Shown in pieces: positions 55,962 through 64,000 of a DNA stretch of 64,000 nucleotides; position 1 is the first letter of the stretch; every line of letters begins with the position of its first letter. The translations under genes were made by a program, and so were the position numbers. A model generated the notes under the pieces. The model was not told the origin of the DNA and did not search any database. It saw nothing but the letters and a program-made list of their open reading frames with translations. The DNA is from Phymorhynchus buccinoides (lineage: Eukaryota > Mollusca > Gastropoda > Neogastropoda > Raphitomidae): the NCBI GenBank assembly GCA_017654935.2, contig CM065713.1, forward strand, positions 18,290,835 to 18,354,834, in the 5' to 3' direction.

Positions 55962-56403
55962 TTAAAGGCCCCCGCCACATGGGCGGCCATACTCCGACTT
56001 CAGGGGACTTTAGTCAGTAATAATTATGGAATGGTCATTTGAGACAAATAATGTTACTTTATTAAATCAGCCCAAAACACACTGAGAGTTGCTCCCCTTG
56101 TTTAGGTGGCCATATTGAAAGCACATTGACAAATGAAAGTAGAAACAAACAGCAATGTCATTATTGGGCAGTGACATACAGACAAGCTCAATCAAATGGT
56201 TTACTGAAAATATTTGGACATTCCTCTACCCAACGCATATCATTATTACCAACAGTTTCAGGGTAGATGAAAGTACTGACATGATGCAAGGCGCTGGGTG
56301 AGCCGAAATTAGAGACAAAGTGACCGTGGGTGACTTGGTCAGTTGATTTGTTGTGGACTAATTCAGAGTTGTAGTCACTTTAAATTTGTATTGATGCAAA
56401 TGA

Positions 56404-56427
56404 TGGGGGGGGGGGGGGGGGGGGGGC
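56404..56427. repeat. G homopolymer, about 22 bases
   Basis: Uninterrupted G run followed by CGCGCAGG. Length is likely unreliable. Confidence 0.9.
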
Positions 56428-56930
56428 GCGCAGGCTAGCCCACATATAATGTTACTATTTGTATGAATAATTTAATGATGAAATTTCTTTGCGATGTGTC
56501 TTTTATTCTTTTTTACTACTCTATTGCCTCTTGTTTATTTATTTATTGAAGCCTTCCCCTTGTGTATTTATGTATTGATTGATTGATTTATGCCTTGTGT
56601 CGATGATGATTTGATACATTTGTGGTGATGGGTGGAGGTGGATGGTATAGAATTAGGTGAGGGTGTAAGTGTTGGAGGGAGGGTGTAACAGTTGGGGTAT
56701 TTATATGCATGTACAGTCCATCAGTATGCAAGTGGTGTTCACAACCTATGTGGAAGCGTGTGTGTGTGTGCATATGGGTGCAGTTGTATGTGCATTTGAC
56801 AGGGTGTATGTAGTGTATATGAGAAAGAAAGTGAGTGAGAGGAAGAGAGAGACAGAGAGATTCGGATTCAGAGTCGGATATTTTATTCATAAAGGCCATA
56901 GCCCCTTAGAAGGGGGGTAAGCAAACAGCA
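56428..56930. other. No gene seen
   Basis: AT-rich with ATTTATTTATTGA-type short repeats, then GT-rich DNA. Short ORFs only. Confidence 0.4.
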
Positions 56931-56934
56931 CAAC

Positions 56935-57470
56935 AAAAGCAATTAAAGCTAGATAACTCTACATACACACAGCATTTCGCCTCTTAAATGCTTTATACAG
57001 ATACAGACAAAACGACTTGACAGTATTTTCATTTTTTGAAGACAACAGGAGAACTAATCTAAAAAGGCATGGATCACGAAAGTATTTACGTGATATAAAT
57101 TCTTCTCTAAGGTCTCTTAGTTCTGGACATGATAACACAAAATGAACTTCATCTTCAACAGACATAAAGGACATGTCAAACTATTAGCGCGAGTCTGTCT
57201 GTAGCGATAATAATGTACATATATATCAGAAATGCCAAATCTAAACTTTGTTATTATGCGCTTAATGTGCTTGTCAATATGGTTACTAATATAAGGAGGC
57301 ATAATACGTAACTCAAAAAACATTCTGTAACAATTGAACCTGTCGCTAGTTTGAATTTGAAATTTGCAGACAACAAAAAAATGTTGATTGTGCACTGCTG
57401 TTGTTGTGCACTGTGTGGGTGATGGTCATACAGGCAGACCTGGGTCATCCTTTTTTTTTAGGATGAACCT
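56935..57470 (-). pseudogene. LINE C-terminal fragment (zinc-knuckle-like end)
   Basis: Two overlapping minus-strand frames: the upstream one gives FNCYRMFFELRIMPPYISNH and ends TCPLC; the downstream one gives EDEVHFVLSCPELRDLREEF and YLYKAFKRR. Together they show the CPLC ... H ... C pattern of the same C-terminal domain as in the LINE at 28-32 kb, but with different sequence, so a related family. A one-base shift near 57,170 separates the frames. Only about 140 residues remain; the RT core is absent. Confidence 0.7.
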
Positions 57471-57646
57471 GGGTCTGTCTCATTGTGGCTGTTGCTTATG
57501 CTTTGCTAGGCGAATTGGTGCCAAAAACAACTTTTGTGAAGGGAGTTAATTACAGAGGGAGAGTTACCTTTCCTTACTTCACTAATGCACTGCAGTTTGA
57601 TTTGACTGATTATTCTATTGCATTTTCTTTCAACTTTTCCTTGTAG

Positions 57647-57984
57647 CATTCTAGGCGGTCAAGGGTTCGAACGCGGAATAGACATCACAGAGGTGAACAT
57701 CTTCCTGGCACACAGAGAGGATTTAGCCCACACACTTGCGCCAGGCACCCAACCAGAAAACGCAATTCCCCATCTACCATGATGGGCCAGGCACCCCCGC
57801 TAAGAGACACTCTACCATTAAAGACCTTGACTCGCCCAGTGTGGCATATGAGAGAACGTATAGGAAACTTTGCGTGGAGCACTTCCATCGCAGGGAGACG
57901 AAACATGTGTACAAGCAGCTGCATCATGTCGTCTACGATGTGCGTTTTCGGTTTCCTCTCATGGCGCTGGAGTTTGCATGGCAG
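57647..57984 (+). CDS. Candidate internal exon, unknown gene
   Basis: A strong 3' splice site (TTTCAACTTTTCCTTGTAG ending 57,646) and a consensus 5' splice site (CAG then GTGAGT at 57,985) bound 338 bases. One frame is open throughout and meets a stop only after the donor; it encodes an arginine-rich, low-similarity protein (TQRGFSPHTCARHPTRKRNS). Another frame starts plausibly (GGQGFERGIDITEVNIFLAH) and stops midway, and a third is plausible later (AYERTYRKLCVEHFHRRETK), so the segment may be a frameshifted old exon. No partner exon was found. Function unknown. Confidence 0.3.
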
Positions 57985-58200
57985 GTGAGTATCGGGAATT
58001 ATGTGTGCCTTCTTGCTAAATGTGATTGTTGGCGTCTTAGGGCCTATAATACTGTTCATTTTCTGTAATCTAAACTGGTGCCCCATAAGCCTTTGTTCGG
58101 GTTTCATGGCAATAAAACAATGTTCAATGTTCACACACACACATGCGCGTTTACTTAACGTTGTGGAGTACAGCTGATTTGTGTGTGTGTGTTTACCGTA

Positions 58201-58468
58201 GGTTATGCAGTAACACACTGTACCCAACACCGATGTCGTGGAGTAACATTTTTTTTATGGAGTAACTTTTTCCATTACTACACAAAGCTCACATGCGAGC
58301 AACCTCACAGTGGTCTTCTGAGGTATGTTAGATATTTATTTCAGGGCAACGAGGACAGACTCTGGACGCTGTTTATGAGGTTAGCGTTGTGGAGTCATGG
58401 AAAAAGTTACTCCATAAAAACAGTTACTCCACACCGTCGGTGTTGGGTACAGTTTTTACTCCATAACC
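58201..58468. mobile_element. TA-flanked MITE with 83-base inverted repeats
   Basis: 58,201-58,283 (GGTTATGCAGTAACACACTG ... GGAGTAACTTTTTCCAT) is matched in reverse complement by 58,386-58,468 (… CAGTTTTTACTCCATAACC). TA lies on each side (58,199-58,200; 58,469-58,470). GGAGTAAC repeats inside each arm. The unique centre is about 100 bases with no ORF. Confidence 0.75.
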
Positions 58469-58484
58469 TACAGTTGACAGACGC

Positions 58485-59250
<766 letters not shown>

Positions 59251-59302
59251 ACAGCGGTTGTTGTAAGGCGGTTGTTGTAAGGCGGTTGTTGTAAGGCGCT
59301 GT
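59251..59302. repeat. 17-bp tandem triplication
   Basis: GGCGGTTGTTGTAAG-type unit present three times in succession. Confidence 0.85.
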
Positions 59303-59610
59303 GAGCAAAGATAACAAGGCAAACTTGTTTGGTTTCGTAGCCTATCAACGAAGAATGCTGCACAACCATCGAAAAACTCTGGGTCAAGAAATTAAGAAAA
59401 AATGGCTTTCACGACTCTGTGTTGACCAAATCAGAACTGTACCTTGCAAAACGAGCTGGACAGGACGCTAAAACCAATCTTTCAAAAGGCTTGGCTGTGC
59501 TTCAAGGAAGAGGATGATGACATCCACGATTAGAGCCGTGATATGATGGCTGAATCGGCAAAGGTCGCTACGCGAAGGCTACTATTGTAAAGTTAAGACT
59601 TCGCTTAGAG

Positions 59611-59690
<80 letters not shown>
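59611..59690. repeat. TC microsatellite
   Basis: About 80 bases of pure (TC)n followed by a T run. Confidence 0.95.
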
Positions 59691-59696
<6 letters not shown>

Positions 59697-59861
59697 TTAA
59701 CAATTCTTTTCACCCTTCTTCCTCCCAATTTCATCCCTATTTCCTCATTTTAGGTGCCTTTATAGCTACTGTCTCAATTTATAATAATCATTTGTCTCCT
59801 TGACCCAACACACACACATATCCTCTCTCCTCTCCACCCCCTCCCCCTGCATTATACAACT

Positions 59862-59974
<113 letters not shown>

Positions 59975-60150
59975 TTGTTTGCAACAACTGGTTAAATGAA
60001 ATGAAAACAAACTTCTAAAAAATGTGTGTGCATGAACTTTTATTATGCCGCTCAATTTTGTTGGTGAGGGGAACCAAGTGGCTCTTTTTTTTCAGTCAAG
60101 GGAGCCTTTTCTAAAATTCTAGAATCAACCCTGCACCTCTATTCCTCATA

Positions 60151-60323
60151 CAGTGGACCCTCCCTTATAAGACCTATTATAAGACTCCCTCCCACATAAG
60201 ACCTACTTCTCTGAGACATTACCCTTCTTTGTAAGTATTAAAATTACCTCCCTTTTAAGACCCCTCCATTATAAGACCTAATTTTGGATGATTTTTGGTG
60301 GTCTTATAAGGGAGGTTCCACTG
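60151..60323. mobile_element. TA-flanked CAGTGG-type MITE
   Basis: A 173-base element beginning CAGTGGACCCTCCCTTATAA and ending TTATAAGGGAGGTTCCACTG, flanked by TA (60,149-60,150; 60,324-60,325). TIR about 25 bases, with TTATAAGACC words repeated internally. The same terminal sequence occurs as a solitary end at about 22,522 and 25,655. No coding capacity. Confidence 0.82.
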
Positions 60324-60325
60324 TA

Positions 60326-61149
60326 CCTGTTTCCACAATGACAGCAAGACATGTGTTAGATATAAGCCTGTACTGCGACCACCATTTTGACATAGTGTAG
60401 TGAGTGTAAGGGAAGTATCTTCTGCATACCCAACAGATAAAAGGCTAATGACAGCAGATCGAAAAATGCAAACTTTGTGAGACTGTTTTGCGTACGGAAA
60501 GATATCTTTTTCCCAGTCTAAAAAAAAGTGTAGGATCGGCTGCCAAAATTACGGCCAGTCAAGTAACTAGACGAACAACATTTGGGTGGTGATGGGGGCG
60601 CTTAGTATTTTACAAACACCCTTTACTCAAATGGCTTTTTTAATTGGTTAGCATTGGCCTGAAGGTGTTGGGGCCAAAAGGAACATGAGAGCCTGCACAA
60701 TAAGTGATTTTGCGCAGTAATGGAAAATCATGCAGCAGCTTAGTAGTGAATGACTACAACTGTCCAGCTAACAGGCATTTGCACTGTTTCTTAGAGCACA
60801 GCTCAGGGAATTAGCCGGCCTTTCGAGCACTTCCCCAACGCCAGCTGTCCTCAGATTCCTTTTGGCCTTGATGGTGGGGATGCACCCTGGGCAAGGCATT
60901 TATATCATATGAACAATGTTAGCCCAGCCTTCCAGAGGAGCAGCTGCCTTTTCTGTTATCCAAAAGTCATGGTCGGAAACGACAAGACCAGCATCCATGC
61001 ATTCCTCATTTGATGTGGATTTGGGTGTTGCTGGTTTTTTTCCTTTCCGCAGACAATCTCCCTTCCCATCATTGTGCATACAGGAAGTAACCAGTTGTCG
61101 GAACACGTTGGAGCTCAACTGTGGCACAGCTTCAGCTCTCCCAATGTGG
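60326..61149. other. No confident gene
   Basis: A minus-strand ORF (61,166-60,900) reads ECMDAGLVVSDHDFWITEKA, then APLEGWANIV, which looks protein-like, but no family is recognised. On the plus strand TTTTTTTCCTTTCCGCAG at 61,053 resembles a 3' splice site. Neither is sufficient for a gene call. Confidence 0.35.
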
Positions 61150-62790
61150 TCAGTGCTGCTCTGCATGCATCAACATATGTGTGTTGTCTGTGTGCATCAA
61201 CATATGTGTGTTGTCTGTGTGCATCAACATATGTGTGTTGTCTGCATGCATCAACATATGTGTGTTGTCTGTGTGCATCAACATATGTGTGTTGTCTGTG
61301 TGCGTCAAGATAGGCATGTTGTCTGCATGCATCAACATATGTGTGTTGTCTGCATGCATCAACATATGTGTGTTGTCTGTGTGCGTCAAGATAGGCATGT
61401 CTGCATGAGTCAAGATAGGCATGTCTGCATGCATCAACATAGTGTTGTCTGTGTGCATCAACATATGTGTGTTGTCTGTGTGCGTCAAGATAGGCATGTC
61501 TGCATGAGTCAAGATAGGCATGTCTGCATGCATCAACATATGTGTGTTGTCTGTGTGTGTCAAGATAGGCATGTCTGCATGAGTCAAGATAGGCATGTCT
61601 GCATGCATCAACATATGTGTGTTGTCTGTGTGTGTCAAGATAGGCATGTCTGCATGCATCAACATATGTGTGTTGTCTGTGTGTGTCAAGATAGGCATGT
61701 CTGCATGCATCAACATATGTGTGTTGTCTGTGTGCATCAACATATGTGTGTGTCTGTGTGTGTCAAGATAGGCATGTCTGCATGAGTCAAGATAGGCATG
61801 TCTGCATGCATCAACATATGTGTGTTGTCTGTGTGTGTCAAGATAGGCATGTCTGCATGCATCAACATATGTGTGTTGTTTGTGTGCGTCAAGATAGGCA
61901 TGTCTGCATGCATCAACATATGTGTGTTGTCTGTGTGCGTCAAGATAGGCATGTCTGCATGCATCAACATATGTGTGTTGTCTGTGTGTGTCAAGATAGG
62001 CATGTCTGCATGCATCAACATATGTGTGTTGTCTGTGTGTGTCAAGATAGGCATGTCTGCATGCATCAACATATGTGTGTTGTCTGTGTGTGTCAAGATA
62101 GGCATGTCTGCATGCATCAACATATGTGTGTTGTCTGTGTGTGTCAAGATAGGCATGTCTGCATGCATCAACATATGTGTGTTGTTTGTGTGCGTCAAGA
62201 TAGGCATGTCTGCATGCATCAACATATGTGTGTTGTTTGTGTGCGTCAAGATAGGCATGTCTGCATGCATCAACATATGTGTGTTGTCTGTGTGCGTCAA
62301 GATAGGCATGTTGTCTGCATGCATCAACATATGTGTGTTGTCTGTGTGCATCAACATATGTGTGTTGTCTGTGTGTGTCAAGATAGGCATGTCTGCATGC
62401 ATCAACATATGTGTGTTGTCTGTGTGCATCAACATATGTGTGTTGTCTGTGTGTGTCAAGATAGGCATGTCTGCATGCATCAACATATGTGTGTTGTCTG
62501 TGTGTGTCAAGATAGGCATGTCTGCATGCATCAACATATGTGTGTTGTCTGTGTGCGTCAAGATAGGCATGTTGTCTGCATGCATCAACATATGTGTGTT
62601 GTCTGTGTGCGTCAAGATAGGCATGTCTGCATGCATCAACATATGTGTGTTGTCTGTGTGTGTCAAGATAGGCATGTCTGCATGCATCAACATATGTGTG
62701 TTGTCTGTGTGTGTCAAGATAGGCATGTCTGCATGCATCAACATATGTGTGTTGTCTGTGTGCGTCAAGATAGGCGTGTCTGCATGCAAC
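61150..62790. repeat. Coding-phase minisatellite of 27-bp and 24-bp modules
   Basis: Two modules alternate: A = CATCAACATATGTGTGTTGT-CTGTGTG (27 bases) and B = CGTCAAGATAGGCATGTCTG-CATG (24 bases). Most of the array is A-B (51 bases), with A-A and B-B exceptions. Both are multiples of three, so several frames on both strands stay open: plus-strand HQHMCVVCV/RQDRHVCM and INICVLSVC/VKIGMSAC, and minus-strand THRQHTYVDACRHAYLD (part of a 641-codon frame to 63,075). Multiple simultaneous open frames argue that none is a real protein. Confidence 0.93.
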
Positions 62791-63040
62791 AACATATCGC
62801 CGTCCGCATGCAAAAGAGACGTAACTCAAAATTGGTCGTCTTCGATGTGTTGGACTTAGTTGATCTAGACAAGCTGCATCATCTAACAGAGCTGTCAAAC
62901 ACTGATAAAGATAAAACACCGATGGTGACGCTAAAGGAACACAAAATGACGTTATGTGGCCTCTAATGACCCAAATATTGAGTTTTCCATTCCTCATATG
63001 TGAAGTGATGTCATTCGACTTGCGTCTGTATTGCATGCGG
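62791..63040. other. Short unique interval between minisatellite blocks
   Basis: About 250 bases without repeat modules; the minus-strand ORF from the array runs through it (DQLSPTHRRRPILS) but no domain is recognised. Confidence 0.4.
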
Positions 63041-63595
63041 GCGGCGACATGTGTTTTGTCTGCATGCGTCAACATATGTGTGTTGTCTGTGTGCGTCTAG
63101 ATAGGCATGTCTGCATGCATCTTGCCGGTATGCATCAATATATGCGTTTTGTCTGTATGCATCAGTATATGTGTTTTGTCTGTATGCATCAATATATGTG
63201 TTTTGTCTGTATGCGTCAATATATGCGTTTTGTCTGTATGCATCAATATATGCGTTTTGTTTGCGTTAAGATAGGCATATCTGTATGCGTCAATATATGT
63301 GTCGAGCTGGTATGCATCAAGATATGTTTTGTCTGTATGCGTCAAGATATGTGTTTTGTCTGGATGCGTCAAGATATGTTTTGTCTGTATGAGTCAAGAT
63401 ATGTGACATATGCGTCAACATTTGCATGTCTGTATCAGTGTATGCGTCAAATAAGCGTCTTGCGTATATCTGTATGCATCAAAATATTTGTTTCTGTATG
63501 CATCAAGATATGCATGTCTGTATGCGTCAAGATATGTGTTTGTATGCATCAAGATATGCATGTTTGTATGCGTCAAGATGCATATAAATGTAAAT
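63041..63595. repeat. Degenerate continuation of the minisatellite
   Basis: About 20 diverged modules like GTATGCATCAATATATGTGT-TTTGTCT and CGTCAAGATATG. They are related to modules A and B at 61,150-62,790 but far more variable, so this looks like the older edge of the array. Confidence 0.85.
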
Positions 63596-63822
63596 AAATT
63601 TAAAAAACTGAAAAGAGGAATTTATTATTTTTAAATTGAAGAAGTGAAACAGAATTTGAAGAAAGTCAGGGAGAGTATTACTCCACAACATTAAACATTA
63701 CACTTTACACTTTTGAATACAATATTTAAAGGTGCAGTCCGGCGGGTGAGCAATTGTTTTCGTTTTGCACCTCTGCGGTGGAACGGGTTTTGGGGGAAAG
63801 AAAATGGCTTCCTATCATTAGA
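63596..63822. other. No gene seen
   Basis: AT-rich DNA leading into the LINE fragment at the right edge. Confidence 0.4.
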
Positions 63823-64000
63823 ATGGACGCCATTCGCAATATCATTAGCAAAGCAACTATGTTGATTTCTTGTTTAAAAACTTATAAGCATAAACTTAAT
63901 AGGAAGGCTTTAGAAATAATGTACAATTCATTTATATTGCCACACTTTGACTATGCTGCCATAATATGGGATAATTGTACGGATGGACAATCAAACGCTC
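63823..64000 (+). pseudogene. LINE reverse-transcriptase fragment, cut by window end
   Basis: Open to the window edge and encodes NIISKATMLISCLKTYKHKL, then MYNSFILPHFDYAAIIWDNC. The Y-x-S-F-(I/V)-L-P-H-x-D-Y-A-x-x-I-W-(D/G) block is the well-known post-catalytic (thumb/connection) motif of CR1/L2/jockey-type LINE RTs. The catalytic domain should lie upstream but is absent (upstream frame has a stop just before 63,823), so it is 5'-truncated or frameshifted. It probably continues past the window. Confidence 0.7.

Larger units (their letters stand above)
46952..56206 (-). repeat. Giant inverted repeat 2, right arm
   Basis: Reverse-complement partner of 37,934-46,871. The outer edge is near 56,206 (ATCAAATGGTTTACTG), which pairs with the first bases after the gap. 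Sequence beyond 56,206 is unique to this side. The DIRS element in this arm is the more complete. Confidence 0.92.

Noticed and set aside
61150..62790. CRISPR-like array
   Set aside because: The alternating modules are both repeats; there are no unique spacers, no leader and no cas genes, and the DNA is animal.
61150..63075. 641-codon minus-strand frame and 415/353-codon plus-strand frames as real repeat proteins
   Set aside because: The same DNA is open in several frames on both strands because both modules are multiples of three. No flanking exons, signal peptide or conserved domain supports any one frame.

Overview
This window looks like repeat-dominated nuclear DNA of an animal, most plausibly a marine invertebrate (lophotrochozoan or similar; the exact taxon is not resolved). 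The evidence is the kind of repeats present: an APE-type LINE, a DIRS1-like tyrosine-recombinase retrotransposon, CR1/L2-like LINE 3' ends, TA- and TTAA-flanked MITEs, a tRNA-like SINE, long GT/TC/GA microsatellites and a short TTAGGG array. There are no operons, Shine-Dalgarno sites or phage genes. I see no convincing intact host gene; two or three isolated splice-flanked exon candidates are the most that can be supported.

Layout. 1-6,900: mostly non-coding AT-rich DNA with a tRNA-like SINE (3,680) and a 1.07-kb TIR element (4,544-5,616). 6,980-10,610: a polypyrimidine tract followed by almost 3 kb of strongly G-poor degenerate satellite. 10,640-37,433: a giant inverted repeat (arms about 12.9 kb, spacer about 1 kb) whose arms each carry a LINE, a GAT-rich minisatellite, a foldback MITE and two CR1/L2-like RT fragments. 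37,434-37,933: exactly 500 N, a scaffold gap. 37,934-56,206: a second giant inverted repeat (arms about 9 kb, spacer about 80 bp) whose arms each carry one DIRS1-like element, a piggyBac-type MITE and the same small terminal-exon candidate. 56,207-64,000: LINE fragments, two further TA-flanked MITEs, long TC/CA microsatellites, a 1.6-kb minisatellite built of 27- and 24-bp modules, and the start of another LINE fragment at the right edge.

The most important point is structural. Two unrelated giant palindromes lie on either side of one fixed-size gap, and each has an outer arm end at the gap. The arms are mostly near identical with scattered SNP-like differences, but have islands of very low identity and large indels. 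This may be real inverted duplication, two haplotypes joined head to head, or fold-back assembly error. Until that is settled, the 'two copies' of the LINE and of the DIRS element should be counted as one insertion each.

The best-preserved genetic unit is the DIRS1-like element at 47,817-54,223. It has inverted terminal repeats, an internal complementary region whose two halves match the two outer ends, a Gag ORF, RT (YLDD), RNase H, a Dam-like methyltransferase-type region and a tyrosine recombinase (HxxR, W, Y). It carries frameshifts and is probably not active as written. I found no convincing previously undescribed biological system.
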